From a virus, in the IMG/VR virus record IMGVR_UViG_3300004369_000001, positions 1-64,000 of that record: a stretch of 64,000 nucleotides of DNA. One strand, 5' to 3'. The notes under the pieces are model-generated. The model saw only the letters and a list, made by a program, of their open reading frames with translations, did no database searches and was not told where the DNA came from. Within the stretch, counting starts at the first letter, position 1. The number at the start of each line of letters is the position of its first letter. Shown here piece after piece: positions 47,036 through 53,335 of the stretch. A program made the translations under genes and the position numbers.

Positions 47036-47461
47036 TCAGGCAGCAAGAGGAAGAGCAGACTCACCAAGATTCAGACCAGAATAAAATAACACAACCTCGA
47101 AGGATTGAGTGCTGTTGTTATACTGACGCACATACCAAACATGATCCTTTTGAAATACACCTTCGCCAGCGATTGCATTAGCGTCGCAGATAGCATTGAG
47201 GCGTGATTTGGTAGTGTTGGATTGCCAACCACCATCAAACAGTTGCACACAATCATCACTCACAGTGGCGATATGATTGCCGTGCAGATATACACGAGAC
47301 ACATTATCTTGCTCATCAAATTGCACAGAAGTGTTGCCAGATTGCCAGTTGATAGAATCAGCGATTGCCTGATTCATTTGCTTTTCAATCTTACGCATGG
47401 TTTTGGAGTTAGAGTGAATGTGGAAGGTGCGATCCCCCCCACGACATTGAATATAAGGCAT
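47036..47461 (-). CDS. Conserved cyanophage protein, hypothetical
   Basis: 141 aa from MPYIQCRGGDRTFHIHSNSK, with NTSVQFDEQDNVSRVYLHGN and LFDGGWQSNTTKSRLNAICD. The frame stays open upstream to 47551, but that extension overlaps the promoter-like cassette and a separate 54-aa gene, so I start at 47461. I believe the MPYI...GG...H...T/S...K motif marks a recurrent phage family of unknown function. Confidence 0.75.
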   Translation of the reverse strand: MPYIQCRGGDRTFHIHSNSKTMRKIEKQMNQAIADSINWQSGNTSVQFDEQDNVSRVYLHGNHIATVSDDCVQLFDGGWQSNTTKSRLNAICDANAIAGEGVFQKDHVWYVRQYNNSTQSFEVVLFYSGLNLGESALPLAA

Positions 47462-47508
47462 TTTGAGGGTCTGTGCCAGAAAAGTGGACACTGTGCCAAC
47501 TGGCACAA
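47462..47508 (-). promoter_or_regulatory. Regulatory cassette copy (partial), upstream of the 141-aa gene
   Basis: The minus strand has TGTGCCAGTTGGCACA (7-bp inverted repeat), then GTCCAC and GGCACAGACCC, aligning with the upstream parts of the promoter cassettes at 48231, 49391, 50451, 51030 and 53925. No -10 box lies before the ATG; a TATATT occurs just inside the coding sequence. Either a degenerate copy or an operator alone. Confidence 0.4.
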
Positions 47509-47510
47509 TT

Positions 47511-47675
47511 TTACTTTCTAAACCTCGCGCAAACATCATCATAGGATGCACCTACAGGGATTTGTTTGCAAAAACGCTCCATCTTACTGTCCTGCATTTT
47601 GTTGACTGAATCAATAGCGGAGACGCCAATCATGCCACCAATGACAATAACAAATGTACCGAGGAAGATTCTCAT
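47511..47675 (-). CDS. 54-aa membrane-anchored micro-protein
   Basis: MRIFLGTFVIVIGGMIGVSA forms an N-terminal hydrophobic segment (signal anchor), followed by a polar tail with two Cys (FCKQIP, DVCARF) outside the membrane. The ATG overlaps the stop of the 42-aa gene (ATGA). Third of three consecutive tiny membrane proteins. Function unknown. Confidence 0.65.
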   Translation of the reverse strand: MRIFLGTFVIVIGGMIGVSAIDSVNKMQDSKMERFCKQIPVGASYDDVCARFRK

Positions 47676-47800
47676 TTGTTTAGTGGAGAATTGTAGAAAC
47701 GGCGGAAAGCAGTGACAATAATAATGGCAGTGCTAATAACGCCAACGAGACCAAGAAAAGTCGTTGCATCGCCAGAGAAAGAATAGGTGTCAGGTGTCAT
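47672..47800 (-). CDS. 42-aa single-pass membrane micro-protein
   Basis: MTPDTYSFSGDATTFLGLVG and the following VISTAIIIVTAF give one transmembrane helix with a short positively charged C-terminus (RRFYNSPLNK). Start and stop both overlap neighbouring genes (ATGA). No family recognised. Confidence 0.6.
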   Translation of the reverse strand: MTPDTYSFSGDATTFLGLVGVISTAIIIVTAFRRFYNSPLNK

Positions 47801-47883
47801 CGGTAGATTGCTTTGAAGAAGAATACAATGCCAGCAACTGTAATAATACCAGTTGCAATCAGTGAGAGATTAACTATATCCAT
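47797..47883 (-). CDS. 28-aa membrane micro-protein
   Basis: MDIVNLSLIATGIITVAGIV, then FFFKAIYR: essentially one transmembrane helix. The ATG overlaps the stop of the upstream 114-aa gene (TGATG) and its stop overlaps the next ATG, which is strong positional support for a gene this short. It resembles the small single-helix subunits of photosynthetic complexes only in size; no homology is claimed. Confidence 0.5.
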   Translation of the reverse strand: MDIVNLSLIATGIITVAGIVFFFKAIYR

Positions 47884-48227
47884 CAGGCAGAGATCAGAGA
47901 TTCAAATGCATCACGATGTTGCTCTGCAAAGATAGCAACACATGGCGCGGTGTTGATATACTCAACGATGAAATCTTTGCACTCGGCAACAGTATCGAAT
48001 CCCGCAATGCGCGGATAGACCCACGCAATAGATCCATCAGCAAGTACTTGACTACGACGTGCATTTACACGATAGTTTCCCTCATCCTCAGAGTAATCTG
48101 CAGTGATAGTGAAAGCAGCGAGACGATTCTCACCCACCCAGATAGAATCTTCCTCAACCCAAATATCTTCACAATAGGCGACAGTATCCAGGCGCTTGGT
48201 GTAATCGATGGAGATGGCGTTGGTCAT
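47883..48227 (-). CDS. 114-aa hypothetical protein
   Basis: Starts MTNAISIDYTKRLDTVAYCE, with DIWVEEDSIWVGENRLAAFT, YRVNARRSQVLADGSIAWVY and a helical C-terminus (AECKDFIVEYI). Predicted mostly beta, then alpha. I begin at 48227 because the longer frame (to 48314) would run through the conserved promoter cassette, whose TATACT box is 20 bases upstream. No Shine-Dalgarno sequence; the leader carries ACAACAAACAAAAC. First gene of a coupled operon with three micro-membrane proteins. Confidence 0.7.
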   Translation of the reverse strand: MTNAISIDYTKRLDTVAYCEDIWVEEDSIWVGENRLAAFTITADYSEDEGNYRVNARRSQVLADGSIAWVYPRIAGFDTVAECKDFIVEYINTAPCVAIFAEQHRDAFESLISA

Positions 48228-48230
48228 TCG

Positions 48231-48309
48231 TTTTGTTTGTTGTGAGAGTATATTTGCACAGATCGGGTGCCTGTGCTCATTTAGTGTGCAGGTTGTCTGA
48301 CTGTCACAT
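48231..48309 (-). promoter_or_regulatory. Promoter cassette copy A
   Basis: Minus strand, in order: AACCTGCACAC, GAGCACAGGCACCCGAT, CTGTGC and -10 TATACT (48252-48247). GCACAG-N9-CTGTGC is a perfect inverted repeat ending 3 bases before the -10. It is nearly identical to copies B (49391) and C (50451) and overlaps the 3' end of the upstream gene. Confidence 0.7.
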
Positions 48310-48513
48310 GCCATTCAGAAAGTCTGCCATTGCCTCATTATATTCTTCTTCAGTGAAGAAAGTGCGACCATGAATAGTCTTAGGAAACTGCTGTTTTGCA
48401 GCAGGTCGGTAACACTCAGCGACGGTGAATCCCTTCTCTTGAATGTAATCGGTGTAAACGTTTTGCATTGCGTTGTTGTAATTAGAAAACCACTTTGCGT
48501 CGTATTTTGGCAT
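48304..48513 (-). CDS. 69-aa hypothetical protein
   Basis: MPKYDAKWFSNYNNAMQNVY at the N-terminus, then FTVAECYRPAAKQ and a helical C-terminus (TEEEYNEAMADFLNGM). Start chosen at 48513 for its TGATG overlap with the preceding stop; the ATG just before it (48516) is equally possible. Its stop lies in the upstream end of promoter cassette A. Function unknown. Confidence 0.65.
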   Translation of the reverse strand: MPKYDAKWFSNYNNAMQNVYTDYIQEKGFTVAECYRPAAKQQFPKTIHGRTFFTEEEYNEAMADFLNGM

Positions 48514-48773
48514 CATGCCGCTGCCTGCTCCCACACGTTGTAAAACATGTCCCAAGCGTAAGTATCAGCAACGAAGGTCTGAATGTCACACTGATCGCAT
48601 ACCCAATCGTATGCCATATCTGCATCAGCGTTAGTATCAATCACGAAATCGTAGAGACCTTCGATTGCACTCTGAAAGTCCTTATCCTCAGCGAGAGAGA
48701 CAAAGAACTTGCCAGTTTCGTTGTCGATCATGATGCGCTTGCCAGTGATAGAGAAAGAAGGAGAGTGAGTCAT
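48513..48773 (-). CDS. 86-aa acidic hypothetical protein
   Basis: Starts MTHSPSFSITGKRIMIDNET, then FFVSLAEDKDFQSAIEGLYD and acidic, Trp-rich sequence (AYDWVCDQCDIQTF). The frame is open to 48848, but the -10 box TATAAT (48801-48796) lies within that extension, so translation should begin at 48773. No Shine-Dalgarno sequence; the leader reads CCAAACAAAGCAA. Function unknown. Confidence 0.7.
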   Translation of the reverse strand: MTHSPSFSITGKRIMIDNETGKFFVSLAEDKDFQSAIEGLYDFVIDTNADADMAYDWVCDQCDIQTFVADTYAWDMFYNVWEQAAA

Positions 48774-48855
48774 TTGCTTTGTTTGGTGTCCTACCATTAT
48801 AAGCACGGCATCGGGCGACCTGGGGGCATCAGTGTGCCAGTGCGTCAACTGGCAT
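48774..48855 (-). promoter_or_regulatory. Promoter cassette copy D (divergent)
   Basis: Minus strand: TGCCAGTTGACGCACTGGCA, then CCCAGGTCGCCCGATGCCGT, GC and TATAAT (48801-48796). It shares the CAGG-N3-CCCGAT-N3-GTGC order with copies A-C and has a perfect -10 box. The upstream end covers the stop codon of the 83-aa gene at 48845. Confidence 0.6.
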
Positions 48856-49096
48856 CATTATGTTGAAAGTATGCTGCAATGATTCGCTCATCATCCTCAT
48901 TCAAATCATCGAATGGAAGAATACTCTTACACAGATCTTTCTTTGCATCATCAATACAATCATCCAGTTGATCGTAGAGATTAGTATAATCGAAATTGCG
49001 AGCGATATATTCTGCAATCAACGGCACATCATCCTCAGGGATATCATCAAAGTTGTCGAGAATGTAGTTGTTGATGTTGATTGTGAGTTTTGCCAT
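48845..49096 (-). CDS. Small acidic hypothetical protein
   Basis: 83 aa, MAKLTININNYILDNFDDIP at the N-terminus, strongly acidic (DDCIDDAKKD, LNEDDERI) and mainly helical. It lies 35 bases after the 49132-49383 gene, probably in the same transcript from promoter copy B. No family recognised. Confidence 0.7.
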   Translation of the reverse strand: MAKLTININNYILDNFDDIPEDDVPLIAEYIARNFDYTNLYDQLDDCIDDAKKDLCKSILPFDDLNEDDERIIAAYFQHNDAS

Positions 49097-49131
49097 TATT
49101 CTAGTGAAAGAATGATTTGAAGTAATTTATA

Positions 49132-49383
49132 TCAGCAAGCGAGACACATTGCAGAGTTGAAGAGTTGCGGTTCGGTGTGCATATCAGTCACAACATAACC
49201 ATAACCCTCAACGCGAGAATCTACTTCACGTTGGAAATCTTTCTTGTTAATGTAACGCTTGGACTGTCGTGCATTGCAGAAAGTAACAATCTTCAGAATG
49301 TAGCGAGTGCTAATGTCACCATCGGCAAACTTGACGGGATAGAAGTCAACAACCATGTTGGCATCTTTGGAGGTGAGTTGCAT
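49132..49383 (-). CDS. 83-aa hypothetical protein
   Basis: MQLTSKDANMVVDFYPVKFA at the N-terminus, then STRYILKIVTFCNARQSKRY and a C-terminus with two Cys (NSAMCLAC). The pattern suggests a small alpha/beta protein. First gene after promoter cassette B, whose TATAAC box is 23 bases upstream of the ATG. Function unknown. Confidence 0.7.
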   Translation of the reverse strand: MQLTSKDANMVVDFYPVKFADGDISTRYILKIVTFCNARQSKRYINKKDFQREVDSRVEGYGYVVTDMHTEPQLFNSAMCLAC

Positions 49384-49390
49384 TTGCTCT

Positions 49391-49468
49391 CGTTTCTTTG
49401 ACCTTGTTATATTTGCACAGATCGGGTGCCTGTGCCCATTTTGTGTGCAGGTTGTTGGATTGGCACAC
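49391..49468 (-). promoter_or_regulatory. Promoter cassette copy B
   Basis: Minus strand: TGTGCCA, AACCTGCACAC, GGGCACAGGCACCCGAT, CTGTGC, -10 TATAAC (49411-49406), then the leader AAGGTCAAAG. GCACAG-N9-CTGTGC is a perfect inverted repeat. The stretch from GCACAGG to the leader is identical to copy C (50451-50528). Confidence 0.75.
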
Positions 49469-49502
49469 TACCCTAGTTTGGGTGCTGCTGGTGGTATGCT
49501 GC

Positions 49503-49676
49503 TCAATCCCACGGGTCTCGTGCCTGAGATCCCTGTCCCTGTCTTGCCTCAAATCGCTCTTTTTCGATGATTCTAGCAAGCACGACCTGATCATCCCGCC
49601 CGCACCTGAAACCATACAAAAAACCGATCTTATAACCCAAGGCGAGACCTATGACAGTGAAAGCAACACTTAGCAT
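49503..49676 (-). CDS. 57-aa membrane-anchored protein
   Basis: MLSVAFTVIGLALGYKIGFL is an N-terminal transmembrane segment; the tail (CGRDDQVVLARIIEKERFEA) is charged and probably helical in the cytoplasm. The ATG is close to the stop of the 62-aa coiled-coil gene. A different frame of this DNA is also open, but this one has the coupling and a clear membrane protein pattern. Confidence 0.6.
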   Translation of the reverse strand: MLSVAFTVIGLALGYKIGFLYGFRCGRDDQVVLARIIEKERFEARQGQGSQARDPWD

Positions 49677-49679
49677 GAT

Positions 49680-49868
49680 TCAGTAAGATTGATCGAGTTT
49701 CTTGTGATCGTTGTTTGCGAGAGATAATTGCCTCTCAAACTCAATACGCAATGAGATAAGATGCCTCCTCAAGAAATCCTTGAATGTTACATGTGGATCA
49801 TCAATTTGCTTCTCAATCTCATCAATTTGTGCAAGAATTGTTTCTAATGTTTGTGATGTATCAGACAT
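49680..49868 (-). CDS. 62-aa coiled-coil protein
   Basis: MSDTSQTLETILAQIDEIEK at the N-terminus, then helical sequence throughout (FLRRHLISLRIEFERQLSLA). Overlaps the upstream gene by 8 bases. Function unknown; coupled to the downstream membrane protein. Confidence 0.65.
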   Translation of the reverse strand: MSDTSQTLETILAQIDEIEKQIDDPHVTFKDFLRRHLISLRIEFERQLSLANNDHKKLDQSY

Positions 49869-50061
49869 AGAGATTATTCATGAAAGTCCATTCATACTCG
49901 CTATCTTGAGGATCAACACCATCAACAATCCACTCTTCACATACAGCAATGGCATCCTCATTCTTTCCTTCCTTAACAAGATTAGTCAAGCGAAGGAAAT
50001 AGGTTTCACCCATGTTTTCGATGCTGGTTTCCTTCTCGTTGATGTCGTAATCCATGATCAT
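49861..50061 (-). CDS. 66-aa acidic helical protein
   Basis: MIMDYDINEKETSIENMGET at the N-terminus. The pattern YFLRLTNLVKEGKNEDAIAV, then CEEWI resembles one TPR-like helical hairpin. The ATG overlaps the stop of the 67-aa gene (ATGA). Function unknown. Confidence 0.65.
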   Translation of the reverse strand: MIMDYDINEKETSIENMGETYFLRLTNLVKEGKNEDAIAVCEEWIVDGVDPQDSEYEWTFMNNLYV

Positions 50062-50261
50062 TTAGAATGTTGAAGTCGAATGATTTTTTGAAGCAAATCA
50101 GTGTGTGGAGTATTCTCAACGAGACCGCGAAGAATAGCGAGATCACACTTATTTAACTTTGTAATGAAGATATCTTCATCGAGATCTTCATCTTGTAGAG
50201 TTAGATCTGGATTCTCCCAAAAGTCGATCCAGTCACTATCATTTGCTGCAGAAGTGATCAT
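50058..50261 (-). CDS. 67-aa acidic hypothetical protein
   Basis: MITSAANDSDWIDFWENPDL at the N-terminus, acidic middle (DEDLDEDIF), helical C-terminus (CDLAILRGLVEN...LLQKIIRL). Start at 50261 overlaps the preceding stop (TGATG) and has GGAG 14 bases upstream; the frame could extend to a TTG codon at 50279. Confidence 0.65.
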   Translation of the reverse strand: MITSAANDSDWIDFWENPDLTLQDEDLDEDIFITKLNKCDLAILRGLVENTPHTDLLQKIIRLQHSK

Positions 50262-50446
50262 CAGAAAGGATTGCTCCAACGCTCATATTGTGAGAGAGTG
50301 ATATAACCCTCTTTGCACAGTTTATCAGTAAAGTCATTCCATTCAGTGCGCTTCCAAACTACATCATTCTTGAGTTTGGGATGTGCATTAGTGATGACTT
50401 TCCAGTTATACTTAAACTGCTGAAGTGCTTGTGCTTTGGTAGTCAT
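50261..50446 (-). CDS. Conserved small phage protein
   Basis: 61 aa: MTTKAQALQQFKYNWKVITN, then KRTEWNDFTDKLCKEGYITL, SQYERWSNPF. I recognise this as a frequent marine-phage family (ending in a W/Y..W.NPF motif) without assigned function. First gene of a five-gene coupled operon after promoter cassette C. Confidence 0.8.
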   Translation of the reverse strand: MTTKAQALQQFKYNWKVITNAHPKLKNDVVWKRTEWNDFTDKLCKEGYITLSQYERWSNPF

Positions 50447-50450
50447 GTCG

Positions 50451-50528
50451 AATTGCTTTGACCTTGTTATATTTGCACAGATCGGGTGCCTGTGCTCATT
50501 TGGTGTGCAGGTTATTCAAGTGGCACAC
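50451..50528 (-). promoter_or_regulatory. Promoter cassette copy C
   Basis: Minus strand: TGTGCCA, AACCTGCACAC, GAGCACAGGCACCCGAT, CTGTGC, -10 TATAAC (50471-50466), then AAGGTCAAAGCAATTCG directly before the ATG at 50446. It overlaps the stop codon of the 50512-50754 gene. Confidence 0.75.
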
Positions 50529-50754
50529 GACCATCCGTGATTAGATTCAGTAGAGTCTGTGCGCGTGATCGATGTAGATCATGGTATGCAATCGCACCCT
50601 CAATAGCAGACACTAACTCATCATAACATTGCCGAGGATTTGTATCATCGGAGTTGAGATAATCATCGATTGCCTCTTCAAGACGTTGGCGACGTTGCTC
50701 AGAATACTTCTTATCCACTTCAGATTGCAGGTGGAAGGTGTAAGCGTCAGTCAT
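50512..50754 (-). CDS. 80-aa helical hypothetical protein
   Basis: MTDAYTFHLQSEVDKKYSEQ at the N-terminus, then RRQRLEEAIDDYLNSDD and CYDELVSAIEGAIAYHDLHR. Almost all alpha. ATG start at 50754 preferred over an in-frame TTG at 50760. It follows the 90-aa gene by 2 bases and its 3' end lies in promoter cassette C. Function unknown. Confidence 0.7.
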   Translation of the reverse strand: MTDAYTFHLQSEVDKKYSEQRRQRLEEAIDDYLNSDDTNPRQCYDELVSAIEGAIAYHDLHRSRAQTLLNLITDGRVPLE

Positions 50755-50756
50755 AA

Positions 50757-51029
50757 TCAAACAAGTTGCAGTTGAGGGGCATTTGTAACTTTGAAAGTGT
50801 TACCATCAGTGCCGATGGAAACATTAGGGGGGAGAATGGAGTTGTTGTCAATAACCTCCCAAGTGTTGTCAGTCTCCTTGATGACAGCGAAACCAAAGAC
50901 ACCAGCAGTAGGCATCATAAACAAACCGTGCTTTTCTGCCTGCCTAGCAGATGCAAACCCACGGGCAGTGATAGTCCAGGTGATACCAGACTGATCACCA
51001 CCGAAGTATGCACAAATGAAGTCAGTCAC
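50757..51029 (-). CDS. 90-aa hypothetical protein, GTG start
   Basis: Begins (V)TDFICAYFGGDQSGITWT with a GTG at 51029; the longer ATG frame from 51068 would include the TACAAT -10 box and is unlikely. Features: RGFASARQAEKHGLFMM, FGFAVIKETDNTWEVIDN and a beta-rich C-terminus. Expressed from promoter cassette E; the leader ACAAACAAAGCAAC has no Shine-Dalgarno sequence. Function unknown. Confidence 0.7.
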   Translation of the reverse strand: MTDFICAYFGGDQSGITWTITARGFASARQAEKHGLFMMPTAGVFGFAVIKETDNTWEVIDNNSILPPNVSIGTDGNTFKVTNAPQLQLV

Positions 51030-51114
51030 GTTGCTTTGTTTGTTTGTTACCTGAGTATTGTAGGGCACAGCGGGTCACTGGGCGCTTGGAGTGTGGAGGT
51101 TTGTAGAGTGGCAC
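51030..51114 (-). promoter_or_regulatory. Promoter cassette copy E (divergent)
   Basis: Minus strand: TGTGCCACTC, AACCTCCACAC, GCGCCCAGTGACCCGCTGTG, CC, -10 TACAAT (51062-51057), leader ACAAACAAAGCAAC. The order of elements matches copies A-C with a few substitutions and slightly shorter spacing. Confidence 0.6.
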
Positions 51115-51116
51115 AA

Positions 51117-51287
51117 TCAACGATAGAGGGGCGATCGATTGAGTTGATAACCCTCACGCAATGCATGTATGATTATATTATCATACGAATGTGAGCGGAG
51201 AGGGATGTGTCGGTGCAACAAATAATCTTCACAATCTTCTGCTAATGCCTCTTTATCTTCGTGTGACATTGATTCGAGATCGATCAT
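51117..51287 (-). CDS. 56-aa hypothetical protein
   Basis: MIDLESMSHEDKEALAEDCE at the N-terminus, then DYLLHRHIPLRSHSYDNIII, HALREGYQLNRSPLYR. Helical N-terminal part; His-rich centre. It sits between the 177-aa oxygenase and cassette E and may be co-transcribed with the oxygenase. No family recognised. Confidence 0.6.
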   Translation of the reverse strand: MIDLESMSHEDKEALAEDCEDYLLHRHIPLRSHSYDNIIIHALREGYQLNRSPLYR

Positions 51288-51344
51288 TGGTTGTCTTCAA
51301 ACAGAAACACAGTCTACTCTATGTATGGACTTCAGCACCGAAAC

Positions 51345-51878
51345 TTAAGGATGATTTCGGATTTCAGGTGGGACACAGATTAGTCCTAGAGTGAGTCTAA
51401 CTCCTCTAGATGGTGGATTGCCCCAGTGATGCAAATGGGATGGAAATATCACCATTCTATTCTCTTTGAATGGTATCCTGTGCAGTGATTCAGTAGAATG
51501 ATCTGCAAAGATCAAATCACCATCAATACCCTCCACCATGTAAACTACACTCATTGGACCAATCTCATCAGCATCAGTATGCTCTTCAGACAATAGTCCA
51601 ACACTTTGAAAGTTTAACAGTGTGCGTTGCACTTTATATCCAGGCAACAGATCATCATCATGAGTAACATCAGCGTTGAGATATTCAACAAACCAATCAT
51701 ACTCAGGACCAACCCATCTTCCATTGGATACCATCATCGTCCCGAAGAATCTGCTCTTTTGATAGTTACCATAGGGTGAGTTTGTGAAGCGCACAGGATA
51801 CTCTAGAAGGCGCTGTGATGCCTCTGAAAGCATCCAGGTAGGGTATCTATCATCGATGACCTTAATTAGATCTTTCAC
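51345..51878 (-). CDS. Fe(II)/2-oxoglutarate dioxygenase
   Basis: 177 aa, prolyl-4-hydroxylase-like double-stranded beta helix. The HxD pair is in SEEHTDADE (about residues 98-101), followed by VVYMVEGIDGDLIFAD; the distal His and the 2-oxoglutarate-binding Arg are in FPSHLHHWGNPPSRGVRLTL. Substrate unknown. The N-terminus overlaps the stop of the 62-aa gene. It is separate from the main oxygenase island downstream of the helicase. Confidence 0.75.
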   Translation of the reverse strand: MKDLIKVIDDRYPTWMLSEASQRLLEYPVRFTNSPYGNYQKSRFFGTMMVSNGRWVGPEYDWFVEYLNADVTHDDDLLPGYKVQRTLLNFQSVGLLSEEHTDADEIGPMSVVYMVEGIDGDLIFADHSTESLHRIPFKENRMVIFPSHLHHWGNPPSRGVRLTLGLICVPPEIRNHP

Positions 51879-52063
51879 TTGAATCCTCCTCCTTTTGTCT
51901 TAGCATCAAGCACCTCAACATGTGATAGATGTTGTGGGAAGTTCCACCATGCTCTCATCACATCTTCATAATCATCTAGAATCTTGACACTACCATCGAC
52001 ACACCATACTTTATAACGATGTCGATCATATGGAGCATCTGATGTGCGTGTGAAGTGTGTCAT
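51875..52063 (-). CDS. Small conserved cyanophage protein
   Basis: 62 aa, MTHFTRTSDAPYDRHRYKVW at the N-terminus, then VDGSVKILDDYEDVMRAWWN and LSHVEVLD. To my knowledge a recurrent cyanophage family of unknown function. ATGA overlap with the oxygenase downstream and 4-base overlap upstream. Confidence 0.75.
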   Translation of the reverse strand: MTHFTRTSDAPYDRHRYKVWCVDGSVKILDDYEDVMRAWWNFPQHLSHVEVLDAKTKGGGFK

Positions 52064-52263
52064 TTGTTTTCTTCAATCAACCAATTATCATCTTGTGGAG
52101 CATCAACCCAAAACCAATAATCTGGGTTGTCCCATGCACTAACGAAGATGCGATTGCCCTTCTTGTGCTCTACTCTCACTTGGTTTTTGTTATTCAGATA
52201 ATTAGCAAGATCATTCCTTGCTTTTTCGCTGATAGGTATAACGGTGGCAGTATTTCTTAGCAT
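52060..52263 (-). CDS. 67-aa hypothetical protein
   Basis: MLRNTATVIPISEKARNDLA at the N-terminus, then NKNQVRVEHKKGNRIFVSAW and DNPDYWFWVDAPQDDNW. Basic first half and aromatic-rich second half; small beta-type fold likely. Overlaps both neighbours. Function unknown. Confidence 0.7.
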   Translation of the reverse strand: MLRNTATVIPISEKARNDLANYLNNKNQVRVEHKKGNRIFVSAWDNPDYWFWVDAPQDDNWLIEENK

Positions 52264-52499
52264 GGTGGTGGCATTGCGGTGAATGGTGTGGTGAGATCTT
52301 TATCAATCTCACTTCCTACTTTCTTTGCATTTATAGGAGAATGAATTGCTCCTGTTTTCTTCTTGATAAATCCCCACACAGTTTTAACTGGTTCAGTGGT
52401 ATAAACGTAGGGATAGTGATGATGTAACCACACAACATCGTAAGTCTTGTTAAACTCAGCGACGCTGTAATGATACCCATCGGGTGCCTCATGAATCAT
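52257..52499 (-). CDS. 80-aa hypothetical protein
   Basis: MIHEAPDGYHYSVAEFNKTY at the N-terminus, then DVVWLHHHYPYVYTTEPVKT, VWGFIKKKTG. The start at 52499 overlaps the methyltransferase stop (ATGA). Rich in Tyr and His; no family recognised. Confidence 0.7.
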   Translation of the reverse strand: MIHEAPDGYHYSVAEFNKTYDVVWLHHHYPYVYTTEPVKTVWGFIKKKTGAIHSPINAKKVGSEIDKDLTTPFTAMPPPC

Positions 52500-53335
52500 G
52501 TGAGAATTGTCAATAGGTGAGGTTTGCAAAGTTTAGCACGTTTCTGTGCCATTTCACAGTAAGTTTGATCAATCTCAAAACCAATAAACTTCCTGCCCTC
52601 TTCTATACACACCTGAGCAGTTGTGCCACTACCCATGAAAGGATCAAGCACCACATCATTCTTATCACTCCAGGTGATAATATGACCTCTTGCTAACTCC
52701 TCAGGCATGGTTGCAGGGTGTTTGTATGACTCTTTGGATGATTGTCCAAACCCACCGCTATTCTTAATCTTCCAAATGTTGGTCCTTACACCATATTCTC
52801 TGATTTCTTTGCTCTTCTTGCCTGGGTCATGCATTGTCCCATCCTTGCGCCTGGTTTTAGCATTTCCGAAGGAAGTATAACCTGCCCATGCATTTTTCTT
52901 ATCTTGGATAAGATTGATGGTCTTAGGTTTGCCCTTGGAGAGGATAAAACAATACTCAAAGATTTGAGTATATCTCACGCTATTAGGACCAGAAGCAAAT
53001 GCTGTGCCTGTCTTTTCATAGATCATAGTATCATGTAGACGGAGACCATGAGCATCCATAAAGTATAGGCACTGACGAAAACTACTACCAGTTTCACTAC
53101 CTTTTACCGTTGCGTCGTTGACATTCCACATGATAACACCGCCAGGTTTCAATACCCTGACGATGCTATCTGCTACCCTCTTGAATACCTCATGGTCCCA
53201 CTTGCTGCTGTCATTGTATGTCCGCAGGTCATCGTAGGGAGGAGAGGTGATCACTAGATCCACACTCTCCTCATCCATGAGTTGCATCCCATCGATGCAA
53301 TTCATCAGGTAAGTATCATTGAGCGAGAGTTTCAT
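52496..53335 (-). CDS. DNA methyltransferase (N6-adenine or N4-cytosine)
   Basis: 279 aa from MKLSLNDTYLMNCIDGMQLM. The catalytic motif IV TSPPY is at residues 30-34 and the AdoMet-binding motif I DPFMGSGTT at about 231-239, the order of beta-class amino-methyltransferases. VLKPGGVIMWNVND is another family block. It would methylate an exocyclic amine in a specific DNA sequence. It overlaps by 20 bases a gene for a probable PD-(D/E)XK nuclease, so the two may form a restriction-modification pair, or the enzyme may protect phage DNA. The frame extends to 53377, but that start has no support. Confidence 0.85.
   Translation of the reverse strand: MKLSLNDTYLMNCIDGMQLMDEESVDLVITSPPYDDLRTYNDSSKWDHEVFKRVADSIVRVLKPGGVIMWNVNDATVKGSETGSSFRQCLYFMDAHGLRLHDTMIYEKTGTAFASGPNSVRYTQIFEYCFILSKGKPKTINLIQDKKNAWAGYTSFGNAKTRRKDGTMHDPGKKSKEIREYGVRTNIWKIKNSGGFGQSSKESYKHPATMPEELARGHIITWSDKNDVVLDPFMGSGTTAQVCIEEGRKFIGFEIDQTYCEMAQKRAKLCKPHLLTILT

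Noticed and set aside
48228-48848. Longer starts for the 114-aa and 86-aa genes (to 48314 and 48848)
   Set aside because: The extensions would translate the promoter cassettes, including the -10 boxes, which lie upstream of the transcription start.
49346-49615. 89-aa minus-strand frame overlapping the 57-aa membrane protein
   Set aside because: It overlaps promoter cassette B and the start of the next gene; the 57-aa frame has a transmembrane segment and better neighbour spacing.
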